Notes under the pieces: generated by a model | What the model was told of the DNA's origin: nothing | What the model saw: only the letters and a program-made list of their open reading frames with translations | Database searches by the model: none | From: Bacteroidota bacterium | GTDB taxonomy: Bacteria; Bacteroidota; Ignavibacteria; Ignavibacteriales; Melioribacteraceae | DNA length: 64,000 nt | Assembly: GCA_023397505.1 (NCBI GenBank) | Contig: JAEWUC010000005.1 | Coordinates: 310,001 to 374,000, forward strand | Reading direction: 5' to 3' | In this document: positions 45,237 through 53,496 of the stretch, piece after piece | Position numbering within the stretch: the first letter of the stretch is position 1 | Layout: every line of letters starts with the position of its first letter | Position numbers and translations under genes: made by a program

Positions 45237-45295
45237 GAACTCTTCCGCTAAATTCCTAATTGCAAAAATAATTGATAAAAAAAATATACATCAGA

Positions 45296-46312
45296 TTATT
45301 TTAATTCTTCCTTACCGTTCAGATGCCTTGCAAAACGTCCCATTGTTTTTGGATGAACAATATCATGCCTCTCCCATGGCCAACCGCCAAACTGTGTTTC
45401 TTGGTAATCCAAATATGCTTGTTGAATTTCATCTTTGGTATTCATTACAAATGGTCCGTATTGAACAACCGGTTCATTTATTTGTTTTCCTTGTAACAAA
45501 ACTAAATAACTTTCAGAATTACTATTTTTAATAATTAATTCAGATTTGGATAATACTTCAATACAATTCTTTTGTGAAACGGAAATGCCGTCAACACTAA
45601 TTGAATTACCTTGATAGAAATACAAACTCCTACTTACATCATTATTAGTCGGTGGAATAATCATTTTTGATCCGGGGTGCATTTTGATCGTCCAAATCGC
45701 AACTTCATTTTCAGAATCTGCTGCCCAGGAATCCGGAGCAGGTTCGGGTGCTGTAACATTTTCAATTTTTCCAGCTATTGCTCTTATCTCAATTTTGTTG
45801 CCGTTTTCATCTTCCTTAATTAATAATGGTATATCTTCGTTCCAAAGCATTTTGAAATGCGGCTCCGCAAATTTTTTAGCTTTTGGCAAGTTAAGCCAAA
45901 TCTGAAATAATTCTAATGGATTTTCTTTTTCACTATTAATAAGTGGAAACATTTCACAATGCTGTAAACCCTTTCCTGCAGTCATCCATTGTACATCACC
46001 ATTTCCGTACCTTCCCGCTTGTCCATGAGAATCCGAGTGATCAACAAAACCATTTATTACAGCTGTAACAGTTTCAAATCCACGATGAGGATGTGCCGGA
46101 AAACCAGGAACAGTTTCACCATGGTACATTCTCCAACCATCTTTGATAATAAAATCATTCCCAAGATTTCTTCCTTTAAGTGAAACTGCCGGTCCCATTT
46201 CCGCATTGCCTGGGGGATATTGATCTTTGTGATGAACGCAGAACAGAAAAGGATCTTTTACGGGCCACATAAAATCCAATGGACTAATACTAATAATTTT
46301 TTCACTTTTCAC
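45296..46312 (-). CDS. Pirin-family protein (bicupin)
   Basis: The 338-residue protein is an intact long pirin: an N-terminal cupin with the metal-binding FPAHPHRGFETVTAVINGFV and QWMTAGKGLQHCEMFP, and a C-terminal cupin (NSISVDGISVSQKNCIEVL, LLQGKQINEPVVQYGPFVMN). Some pirins have quercetin 2,3-dioxygenase activity; others act as redox-dependent protein partners. It is the upstream-most gene of the minus-strand redox cluster, and a promoter should lie in 46313-46500. It is not a close copy of the broken pirin at 40368-41076. Confidence 0.92.
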   Translation of the reverse strand: MKSEKIISISPLDFMWPVKDPFLFCVHHKDQYPPGNAEMGPAVSLKGRNLGNDFIIKDGWRMYHGETVPGFPAHPHRGFETVTAVINGFVDHSDSHGQAGRYGNGDVQWMTAGKGLQHCEMFPLINSEKENPLELFQIWLNLPKAKKFAEPHFKMLWNEDIPLLIKEDENGNKIEIRAIAGKIENVTAPEPAPDSWAADSENEVAIWTIKMHPGSKMIIPPTNNDVSRSLYFYQGNSISVDGISVSQKNCIEVLSKSELIIKNSNSESYLVLLQGKQINEPVVQYGPFVMNTKDEIQQAYLDYQETQFGGWPWERHDIVHPKTMGRFARHLNGKEELK

Positions 46313-46507
46313 ATTAGTCTCCTTGGTAAGTTTATAATCACTCTTAAGTTAACTAAATCATTTGTATCATACTATATACTTTGGAAAATGCAATAATAAA
46401 TGAATTTATAAAAACTAATTTCCAGAGCGTTTTATTAAAAAGAGATATTGAATGTAAATTCAAATTGTTTGAAATGATTTGTAACTTTAACCAACCGTTA
46501 TAACGAA

Positions 46508-46535
46508 AAAAGTCCGAAATTTCTTTCGGACTTTT
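46508..46535 (-). terminator. Rho-independent terminator downstream of the metallophosphoesterase gene
   Basis: AAAAGTCCGAAA (46508-46519) and TTTCGGACTTTT (46524-46535) form a perfect 12-bp stem with a 4-base loop. On the minus strand it runs into a T-tract (CTTTTTTCG), so it terminates transcripts coming from the lipoprotein genes at 46.7-48.9 kb; 180 bases lie between the stop codon and the stem. The remainder of the 46313-46715 gap contains no gene. Confidence 0.85.
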
Positions 46536-46715
46536 GAAAAGATTAATTACCTAAATAAAATTATTTGCCCAAAAACTTATTCTTTCTAAAGTTAGGCTTA
46601 AAAAAATACTACAAAAACTATAATGTATTTTCTTGATTTCATCTTTTTACTCACAATAAGTTTTCTATAATTCTGCCTATTTAAGTTTTCATGTAGTAAA
46701 AATTAAACGTTGCTT

Positions 46716-48035
46716 TTAAAACAATAACGAATCTTCAGCCATTTTTGTTACTAATTCGCCTTCAAAATTATACAGTCTTACAAAGGTCTGAGACGAACCA
46801 TCGGCATTCTGCGGTGTAATAACAATAAAATTCATTGTTGTCTTTTTCGGATTATGATCAATCCATGTTCCGGAATTTGCATAGATCGATTTCTGACCAT
46901 TAATATTATTAGAAGCTTCAATTTTAGCATCGTGAGTATGACCGAAAACAACAAGTCTTTTATCAGAATTTGGATTTAAAAAGTATTGGGTTCTTGCCTG
47001 ATTATCCGATTCGCTGGCTAGTGCAGAACCAGCAATAGCTTGTAAGGTGGGAATATTGACAGGTACACTATTGTGAGCTTGTCTCTGTAACCACGTATCC
47101 TGAATTCCCTTATAAAGATTAACCTCTATTAGTCCGCTTGCGGTAGTTTGGTAAGGTAGTAAATCTTTGACAGAATAGGTTTTTGTTAGTCCGTCAACAT
47201 TTGTTACAATAATATTCTCATCAAATTTATTTGTAATTGTAAGTTCATTTAATGCCCATTCCCATATTTTCCAGTATCCAAAAAGTAAATTTTGGCTCTC
47301 ATCACCGGAAACATTTCGAGTTACAACAGGTATTATATCACCTGCCGGAGGATCTTTTTGTACTACATGGAGTGCGGCTATTCTTGTGAAAAAGTATCCC
47401 GGAGGTGTTATTGTGCCCGGTGCAATACCCTGGTTTGAAAACGGATCTGGCGCACAGAAGAAATTATAGCGGTGTCCGTGTTCAATAGCTATTTTGGGAT
47501 AGTCAGCCGGGGAATATGTTCCTAAACCCAGTTCTGCATCACGAGCTTGATTAATCCCCGGAAATATACTTTCAACATTTGCCGCTGTAATTGTAAGATC
47601 ATGGTTTCCAGGTACATAGGTAACTATAATATGTCCATCTTTAATTATATTGTTAAAGGCATCAATCACACCTTTGTTAGATGCCGCTATGCGCTGAACA
47701 AAATCACTCTGATCCTTTCCTTCATATGTGTTTGTTGTCGCCGGGACAAACCATTCATCAAGTAAATCTCCTGCTATAACGAGTTCCTTTACATTTTGTG
47801 ATGATCTAATCTTTACAAGAAAATTCTCGAGTGGTTTAAGATTTTTGTTAATTTCTGAATAGTCTAGGTCAGCGCCAAGATGAATATCGCTGATAACAAC
47901 TATCATATTCCTTTTGCTACTTCCGTTAGAGAAAGGATCTAAACCCGAATCAGTTGGGCCAACGGGATCAGATTTGTTACATGATATTAGCATGCTTGTT
48001 ATAAAAACAATTATAATCAACAATAAACTTCTCAT
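46716..48035 (-). CDS. Lipoprotein metallophosphoesterase (calcineurin-like)
   Basis: The 439-residue protein has a lipobox (SMLISCNKSD) and is thus membrane-anchored outside the inner membrane. The five metallophosphoesterase motifs are in order: VVISDIHLGADL (D-x-H), VIAGDLLDEWF, YVPGNHDLTI, EHGHRYNFFC and VVFGHTHDAKIE. The GDLLDEWF and SDIHLG segments recall LpxH-type pyrophosphatases, but its length (over 400 residues) and export make another phosphoester substrate likely. It is the second of two lipoprotein genes in the same direction, 123 bp apart, and ends before a strong terminator. Confidence 0.88.
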   Translation of the reverse strand: MRSLLLIIIVFITSMLISCNKSDPVGPTDSGLDPFSNGSSKRNMIVVISDIHLGADLDYSEINKNLKPLENFLVKIRSSQNVKELVIAGDLLDEWFVPATTNTYEGKDQSDFVQRIAASNKGVIDAFNNIIKDGHIIVTYVPGNHDLTITAANVESIFPGINQARDAELGLGTYSPADYPKIAIEHGHRYNFFCAPDPFSNQGIAPGTITPPGYFFTRIAALHVVQKDPPAGDIIPVVTRNVSGDESQNLLFGYWKIWEWALNELTITNKFDENIIVTNVDGLTKTYSVKDLLPYQTTASGLIEVNLYKGIQDTWLQRQAHNSVPVNIPTLQAIAGSALASESDNQARTQYFLNPNSDKRLVVFGHTHDAKIEASNNINGQKSIYANSGTWIDHNPKKTTMNFIVITPQNADGSSQTFVRLYNFEGELVTKMAEDSLLF

Positions 48036-48158
48036 TGCATCTTTCCTTTTTATGTTTTATATAATTTAATCCGTGATTATTATTCCATTTGTTTGATACT
48101 TTATCTCTTATGAACTTCTCTATAAAAAAACTGATAACCTTACCTATAGAATCTTGGA

Positions 48159-48899
48159 TTATTGTAGATAGTCTTCGGTCGATTTTATTGATTTTACTAT
48201 TACCCTGGCATCTTTTTTAATTATAAATTCACTTAAGCCAATTTCACTGGCCGGGTTCCCCCAATCATAAGTATAGCCAAGACGTGTCCATGGATATTTA
48301 CTATTACTTTGAGAATAGTACGAAGAAATGATATTAGCGTTGAACCACGTTTTATAATTCTCGCTTACAGTTGCAGGGAAGTAGATTCCGCAAGTATTAT
48401 CGTCAATCTCATTATCATAAGCCGGTCGTAAAAGGTCATCCGGGTTCACCCATATTTCAACAAAATAAACATTCCCGCTATTCTTTGGTAAACCCAATAG
48501 TTGTTCCGTTCTTAAAGTTAGATTTTCTTTTGAAATTGATTTTGTTTTATACCAATCTTTTAATTCGGGTACTGCAGTAACCCATGTTTCACCCCACCAT
48601 GTTGATATTGTGTCATTTACAGGATAACTGGAGCTGTGTTTTGTCCATGTTACAACAAGAATATATCCATTAGACCAATTCAGATATTTATTTCCATGTA
48701 CTATTGATATTAGATTGTTGGAAATTTCACTTTCGTCTGCAACCATAGCATCACGAACAGCGGCCATGTAAATTTCTTCGTCAGACTTAACATATGAAGC
48801 AACAAAATTGTTTTGTTCTGTTTCGCATCCATTTACGATGAAAATTAATGATATGGTAGATACTAGTAAGAATAATTTCGTTTTATGTATTATGGCCAC
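48159..48899 (-). CDS. Lipoprotein of unknown function
   Basis: A 246-residue protein with a signal peptide ending in the lipobox FIVNGCETE. The mature part contains acidic and aromatic runs (YILVVTWTKHSSSYP, TWWGETWVTAVPELKDWY, IWVNPDDLLRPAYDNEID), but no family is recognised. The many Trp and Tyr residues and the two-sided location suggest an outer-surface beta structure. It sits upstream of the metallophosphoesterase lipoprotein on the same strand; functional linkage is not shown. Confidence 0.75.
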   Translation of the reverse strand: MAIIHKTKLFLLVSTISLIFIVNGCETEQNNFVASYVKSDEEIYMAAVRDAMVADESEISNNLISIVHGNKYLNWSNGYILVVTWTKHSSSYPVNDTISTWWGETWVTAVPELKDWYKTKSISKENLTLRTEQLLGLPKNSGNVYFVEIWVNPDDLLRPAYDNEIDDNTCGIYFPATVSENYKTWFNANIISSYYSQSNSKYPWTRLGYTYDWGNPASEIGLSEFIIKKDARVIVKSIKSTEDYLQ

Positions 48900-49141
48900 A
48901 AAATCACTTAATAAGATTCTTAGTATGTCTTATAGTCGAAGAGAATTAAAATTAGTTTAGAAATTGATTGCAGTCTTGAGAATATTATTATTAGGCAACG
49001 TTATTAACAATGCCCAATTTTAAGTCATTCTCTGTATTTTTTTGCAAGATTTAAATATGTAAAGGTCTTTCATTTTTTTTATTCATTCTAAGAAAATCAA
49101 ATTACATAATATTAGGTTTTGACATAGTAGTTTTAAAAATG

Positions 49142-49171
49142 AAAAAGCCCAAGATCGCAAGACCCTGAGCT
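49142..49171 (-). terminator. Hairpin terminator following tRNA-Ser
   Basis: On the minus strand, directly after the tRNA, AAGCTCAGGGTC and GATCTTGGGCTT form a stem of about 12 pairs (with three G-T pairs) around a small TTGC-type loop, followed by a T-run. This is the expected intrinsic terminator of the tRNA gene. Confidence 0.7.
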
Positions 49172-49183
49172 TAATAAATGATG

Positions 49184-49270
49184 CGGAGAGTTAGGGATTC
49201 GAACCCCAGAAGGACTTGCATCCTTAACGGTTTTCAAGACCGCCGCATTCAACCACTCTGCCAACTCTCC
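49184..49270 (-). tRNA. tRNA-Ser (anticodon TGA)
   Basis: The 87-base minus-strand sequence folds as a class II tRNA. The 7-bp acceptor is GGAGAGT paired with ACTCTCC, the discriminator is G, the T arm contains GGGGTTCGAATCCC, and the anticodon arm CGGTC-TTGAAAA-CCG gives TGA, reading UCA/UCG-type serine codons. The long variable arm (TTAAGGATGCAAGTCCTTCT) is as in serine tRNAs. CCA is not fully encoded. Confidence 0.96.
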
Positions 49271-49391
49271 GGTTGTATTTCTTCAAAAATCGGTTACAAC
49301 AATAAGAAAATTCTCCCTAATTCTCCATTATATATAATCGTTTTTCACGGTTATTTATTTAATTTTAATTGAACAATTATTCTTATAATAA

Positions 49392-50300
49392 ATGAATTTG
49401 AAAGAGAACGCTTTTAAGTCAATTTCTAAAATTAAATCAATTCTTGAAACTGAAGGAATTTCAACCTCTTCTGTTTCCGAAAAGATATATAATTATGAAA
49501 TTTCACTTTCTGTAAATAAAACAAGTTTGAAAGTCCAGGTTTACTTCGGTAAGAAAGGAGTAAAAACCGTAATTCAAGGCGATTCTTCTTCACTTGCATA
49601 CAACCAAATACAAAATTTGATTTTTGATCAACCCGCCCTCAATTTCTCCAACAAAGAATTATCAGAGCCGGATAATTACATTGGTTCCGATGAATGCGGC
49701 AAAGGAGATTTCTTCGGCCCGCTGGTAACTGCAGCAGCATTTGTGGATTCAAACACTCAAAAAAAACTTAAGCTTATTGGCGTTAGAGATTCCAAGGATT
49801 TGTCCGAACCGCAGATTTTTGATCTTGCCTCAAAAATAAAAAAAATTATTGCGGGCAATTACGAAGTAATCAAAATAAATCCCTCAAAATACAATCAGCT
49901 TTATGAAGAGTTTAAAAACTTAAACAAACTTTTAAACTGGGCTCATTCAAAAGCTATAGATTCCCTACTTGTTAAAACACATTGCAAAACAGTTATCACA
50001 GACAAATTCAGCAATAAGGATTTAAATGTAACATCAAACATCAATCATTCAAGTGTTGAATTCTTACAGGAACACAAAGCGGAAAAATATATTGGTGTAG
50101 CCGCGGCTTCAATTTTAGCGCGGGATGAATTCAATAAATGGTTTATACACCAAAAGGAATTAGGATTTACCCTGCCCAAAGGTGCATCAGACGCTGTGAT
50201 TGCTGCGGCTTCTAAATTAATTAAATCTATTGATGAAAATTCTTTTAGTAATTTTGCAAAGCTTCATTTTAAAACGATGTTGAAAATTCAGAAAAAATAA
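49392..50300 (+). CDS. rnhC: Ribonuclease HIII
   Basis: The 302-residue protein has the TBP-like N-terminal domain of RNase HIII and the catalytic core with NYIGSDECGKGDFFGPLV (the DEGK-type motif in which Asp and Glu bind metal), GVRDSKDLSEPQIFDLASKI, VITDKFSNKDLNV and GVAAASILARDEFNKWF. It cleaves RNA in RNA/DNA hybrids. The GC content and style match its neighbours. pfkA follows 41 bp downstream in the same direction, probably in one transcript. Confidence 0.95.
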   Translation: MNLKENAFKSISKIKSILETEGISTSSVSEKIYNYEISLSVNKTSLKVQVYFGKKGVKTVIQGDSSSLAYNQIQNLIFDQPALNFSNKELSEPDNYIGSDECGKGDFFGPLVTAAAFVDSNTQKKLKLIGVRDSKDLSEPQIFDLASKIKKIIAGNYEVIKINPSKYNQLYEEFKNLNKLLNWAHSKAIDSLLVKTHCKTVITDKFSNKDLNVTSNINHSSVEFLQEHKAEKYIGVAAASILARDEFNKWFIHQKELGFTLPKGASDAVIAAASKLIKSIDENSFSNFAKLHFKTMLKIQKK

Positions 50301-50341
50301 ATACATATTATTATTCCTCATTTAGTTTTTAAGAGGTGATT

Positions 50342-51448
50342 ATGAAAACAACCGGAAAAGTAAAAAAGATAGGAATATTAACCGGCGGTGGCGACTGCCC
50401 TGGGCTCAATGCTGTTATTCGCGGCGTCACTAAACCGGCTTTAGACAATGGCTTGAAAGTGTTCGGAATATTGGATGGCTTTGAAGGACTTGTTGACGGT
50501 AGAATGCAGGAGCTTAACAACAAAAATGTGTCCGGCATACTTGCAACTGGGGGAACAATACTCGGTTCGTCAAATAAGGGTGACCCGTTTCATTGGCCTG
50601 AGGGAAAAGTCGGCAAAATGAAAATTACAGATCGCTCGGCGGCGGCATTAAAAAATTATGAAGCTTGGGAACTTGATGCAGTTATTGCAATCGGCGGTGA
50701 TGGAACGATGCACATAACACAACAACTTAGCCAATTAGGGATGAATGTTGTTGGCGTTCCAAAAACTATAGATAACGATCTCGAAGCAACTGATCAAACA
50801 TTCGGACACGATTCCGCAGTTTATGTGGTTAGCGAAGCACTCGACCGTTTACATACAACCGCTTCATCACATCATAGAATAATGGTGATAGAAGTTATGG
50901 GAAGATACGCCGGCTGGATTGCATTAAACGGAGGATTAGCCGGAGGAGCTGATGTAATTTTAATACCGGAAATTCCTTTTGAGTGGGAAGCTGTTTACAA
51001 TAAAGTATTAGCAAGAAGCAGAATGGGAAAAAGATTTAGTCTTGTTTGTGTTGCCGAAGGTGCAAAATCTACTGACGGCAAACTTATCGTTAAAGAAAAA
51101 GATATTAAAAGAACAGACCCTATTCGTTTGGGAGGAATCGGAGAATATGTTTCTAAAAAAATATGCAAAGATACCGGGCTCGAATCTCGATATACTGTTT
51201 TAGGACATTTGCAAAGAGGCGGCAGTCCGACTCCTTATGACAGAATTTTATCAACAAAATTTGGAACCAATGCTATTCAATTAGCAATAAAAAAACAATT
51301 TGGAAGAATGGTCGCTTTAAAGGGAGCAGAAATAAAAAGCGTAAAAATTTCCGAAGCAATAGCGCATCAAAAACTTGTAAAACGCAAAGATCAAGCGGTT
51401 TTAGCCGCCAACGCCGTGGGTGTAAGTTTTGGTACAGAAAAATTATAA
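50342..51448 (+). CDS. pfkA: 6-phosphofructokinase
   Basis: The start is placed at ATG 50342, 4 to 8 bases after the AAGAGGTGA ribosome-binding site; a GTG at 50336 would add only two residues. Motifs are GILTGGGDCPGLNAVIRG, the ATP-specific Gly in IAIGGDGTMHITQQ, PKTIDNDLEATDQTFG, RIMVIEVMGRYAGWIAL and LGHLQRGGSPTPYDR. The GGDG at the phosphate loop (not GGDD) predicts ATP as donor; the Lys in PKTIDND is the group III pattern, shared with some PPi-dependent enzymes. At 368 residues it fits group III PFK. It catalyses the committed step of glycolysis. Confidence 0.96.
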   Translation: MKTTGKVKKIGILTGGGDCPGLNAVIRGVTKPALDNGLKVFGILDGFEGLVDGRMQELNNKNVSGILATGGTILGSSNKGDPFHWPEGKVGKMKITDRSAAALKNYEAWELDAVIAIGGDGTMHITQQLSQLGMNVVGVPKTIDNDLEATDQTFGHDSAVYVVSEALDRLHTTASSHHRIMVIEVMGRYAGWIALNGGLAGGADVILIPEIPFEWEAVYNKVLARSRMGKRFSLVCVAEGAKSTDGKLIVKEKDIKRTDPIRLGGIGEYVSKKICKDTGLESRYTVLGHLQRGGSPTPYDRILSTKFGTNAIQLAIKKQFGRMVALKGAEIKSVKISEAIAHQKLVKRKDQAVLAANAVGVSFGTEKL

Positions 51449-51519
51449 GTCTCTTGTATGAAATAACTAATATTGCTATTTTTACGAGCGTTTTTTTAAC
51501 GCATTGTTTTTATACAAAA

Positions 51520-51593
51520 GGGGTCGTAGTTCAGTTGGTTAGAACGCCTGCCTGTCACGCAGGAGGTCGCGAGTTCGAGTCTCGTCGGCCCCG
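51520..51593 (+). tRNA. tRNA-Asp (anticodon GTC)
   Basis: The 74-base sequence has the acceptor GGGGTCG paired with CGGCCCC, D arm with AGTTCAGTTGGTTAG, anticodon arm CCTGC-CTGTCAC-GCAGG with anticodon GTC, and T arm with GCGAGTTCGAGTCTCG. Discriminator G follows. It is read in the same direction as pfkA, 71 bp downstream. A CCA end is not encoded. No gene is visible for the next 400 bases except a short possible remnant. Confidence 0.97.
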
Positions 51594-51727
51594 CTTAAAG
51601 CCTTGTAAGTAAATAACTTGCATGTTTTTTTTATTTTAAAGGAAATAACTGAAGTATATTGAAAAGTAGACAATGTTTTTATCCAAAATTGTCAACTTCA
51701 AAATTCGGTTGGAAAGAAATACTGAAC

Positions 51728-51808
51728 TCAAATGTCTTGAAATATCACAAATAATGGCGGATAAGCACTTATAAAAAGCATTACCGCAGTAAATATTCTT
51801 GGTTTCAT
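51728..51808 (-). pseudogene. Possible remnant of a small membrane protein gene
   Basis: An ATG at 51808 opens a 26-codon frame, MKPRIFTAVMLFISAYPPLF plus six more residues, that ends at 51728. The beginning resembles the first transmembrane segment of hypothetical membrane proteins, but the frame stops after one helix. It may be a degraded 5-prime fragment or chance. The rest of 51594-52025 shows no gene and no clear structure. Confidence 0.25.
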
Positions 51809-52025
51809 AATATCCTCGAGATATTATTCTTCTTTTTCGATGGGAAATGCTCTACTAATGTAGAAAAGAATTTCCTTTTACTTCCCGGATATCGGAGAAA
51901 TCTCATTCAAGAATTATAATTTATTTTAGATTACTGTAGTTTCTAATAATTATTGTTTTGGCAACGAATCCACCCAAGACCTAAATCAGCTTAAAATATT
52001 TGAGCAGCTTATCGACATCCTTCTT

Positions 52026-52355
52026 TTAGTAAATATCCCCGTGATAGGAGACTTGATTCTTATGATCTATTAATTTTTTGAACTGGTCAAGAGCTTTGTT
52101 TTTATTTGTTGAAGGAGGAGTAACTTGCCGTAAAAGTTCAATGATATCATAATGACTATCGCCACTGCACTTTTTACCGGCGAGTTTGATTGTGACAGAA
52201 TCTGCAAGAGCTATTGCAGCATGGATTACGAGGACACCCGCAGCATTATAATATTCGAATGCATAAGCCGAGTCACACCCATTTGCAAAATCTTTAGAAA
52301 TTCTTTCAAAGTCATGATGCTTGCGAACATCAATTTTCTTAAATACTGCCTTCAC
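52026..52355 (-). CDS. HEPN-domain protein (putative toxin of an HEPN/MNT pair)
   Basis: A 109-residue all-helical protein. The YYNAAGVLVIHAAIALADS helix and the C-terminal HKNQVSYHGDIY follow the HEPN pattern. In canonical HepT-type ribonucleases the active motif is R-x4-6-H; here it reads Lys99-Asn100-x4-His105 with Tyr104 and Tyr109 nearby, so the Arg is replaced by Lys. The start codon overlaps the nucleotidyltransferase stop by four bases (ATGA), which indicates translational coupling. It would act with, and probably be modified or neutralised by, that partner. RNase activity is uncertain because of the Lys. Confidence 0.75.
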   Translation of the reverse strand: MKAVFKKIDVRKHHDFERISKDFANGCDSAYAFEYYNAAGVLVIHAAIALADSVTIKLAGKKCSGDSHYDIIELLRQVTPPSTNKNKALDQFKKLIDHKNQVSYHGDIY

Positions 52356-52960
52356 TTAATTAACTCTCTGATTGGTTTGCCCATTATTAAAATACCATCT
52401 TTTATAATATTATTAACCGGCGATAGATTCTTTTTTGCTCTTTTTTTAAAATCAGTTTCGGTGATGTAAAATGGCGCAAGAGTAACTTTATAATCATCGT
52501 ATAATTTATCCCGGAGTTCCGAGACGGTATTTTCAATTTTAGTTTTGTTCTTTGTATATATAATACACAAATCGAAATCGCTTGAATATTCTTCTTCTTT
52601 TCTAGCAACACTGCCAAAAAGAATAAGACTGGTAACAATTGGTGAGAGTTTCTTTTTAATCAATGATATTATTTCCTTACTAAACCCATCTTCGAATTCA
52701 AAGATGTATTTAATAAGCTTTGATACTATTTTATTACTACGATTAAGTGTGAATAAATGATCGCGTCCGCCAATAGTTCTATCCACCAAACCAAGGGATT
52801 CCAGATTTGCAAGAACGCTTTGGGCAGTTCTGTTACTTAGTTCAGATATACGCGCAATTTCACGACCGGAGATTCCAACCATTCTTGAATTTAGTGTTCG
52901 AAGAACAATAACATTGCTTGGGGAGCTAAAGATGTGCTCTAAAACGTTATTAATTATCAT
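52352..52960 (-). CDS. HTH-nucleotidyltransferase (MNT) protein, probable antitoxin and autoregulator
   Basis: The 202-residue protein has an N-terminal winged HTH (ISGREIARISELSNRTAQS and SLGLVDRTIGGRDHLFTL), about residues 1-75, followed by a minimal nucleotidyltransferase domain. The catalytic pattern G116-S117-x10-D128-x-D130 is intact in LFGSVARKEEEYSSDFDLCI. MNT proteins such as MntA can adenylylate their HEPN partners. Here the fused HTH adds a DNA-binding function, and two palindromes sit 11 bases upstream of the start. The order (MNT first, HEPN second) is opposite to the common HEPN-MNT order. Role as an autoregulated antitoxin is inference. Confidence 0.8.
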   Translation of the reverse strand: MIINNVLEHIFSSPSNVIVLRTLNSRMVGISGREIARISELSNRTAQSVLANLESLGLVDRTIGGRDHLFTLNRSNKIVSKLIKYIFEFEDGFSKEIISLIKKKLSPIVTSLILFGSVARKEEEYSSDFDLCIIYTKNKTKIENTVSELRDKLYDDYKVTLAPFYITETDFKKRAKKNLSPVNNIIKDGILIMGKPIRELIK

Positions 52961-52970
52961 TTGTTATTCC

Positions 52971-53006
52971 GGCTATTATAGTAGCCATACGGCTATTTTT
53001 GTAGCC
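52971..53006 (-). promoter_or_regulatory. Twin palindromic operator of the HTH-MNT/HEPN operon
   Basis: Two copies of GGCTA-N6-TAGCC occur at 52971-52986 and 52991-53006, with a centre-to-centre spacing of 20 bases (about two helical turns), so a dimeric regulator could bind both on one face. The first copy, read on the minus strand, contains TATAAT, a possible -10 box, so binding would block transcription of the pair. The element ends 11 bases before the start codon. It fits a target of the winged HTH encoded next to it; that assignment is inferred. Confidence 0.7.
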
Positions 53007-53039
53007 ATAATATACTTTGTTAAAATTTAATAGCAAAAA

Positions 53040-53496
53040 TATTTTGTTGATGTGGCTGTTAGAACAATTCATAATTCCCATCTTCAATTTTCACTTTCCA
53101 AATATTCTTAATTAGATAGGATGCTGTAAGATGTTCTAAATGAGTTCCCCTATAAGGGAAGCCTCTCTTGCATCGTTGCAACGCAGTTAAGGGACGAAAC
53201 CTAAAGCACAACATGCCTACCGCAGGCAGGCGTGGCTGTGGAGTTACAAACGAAGTGAAAACGCAAATACTTTGACATTAAATTTTATGACTGAGCTTCG
53301 CTGGTGATTAGAAAGCCGGATTTCTCCGTACTATGCAAAACTACTTTCCCCAAATGATCGATTGCCAGAATAATTCATCATTCTTCCGAAAATTTAATGA
53401 GAAAAAAAGTGAAATATCAGTATTTTAATATCCGATTTTTGTCCATACATAGTAAACAACAATTCATCTAAAATCTTTTATCACTAGAGGAGTATA
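53040..53496. other. Intergenic region with REP-like palindrome
   Basis: No gene is evident between the HTH-MNT operator and the sugar symporter gene. GCCTACC-GCA-GGCAGGC at 53215-53231 is an imperfect palindrome of the CCTGCCTGC-type repeat seen repeatedly in Bacteroidota-like genomes, and TTCCCCTATAAGGGAA at 53145-53160 is a second near-palindrome. The region also carries a GC-richer stretch than its surroundings. The promoter of the symporter gene must lie in its last part. Confidence 0.4.

Noticed and set aside
45013..45531. Plus-strand open frame of 172 codons
   Set aside because: It is antisense to TspO and the pirin 3-prime end, both of which show strong family motifs.
51486..51510. 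Possible terminator between pfkA and tRNA-Asp
   Set aside because: GCGTT and AACGC form only a 5-bp stem around a T-run, too weak to call.
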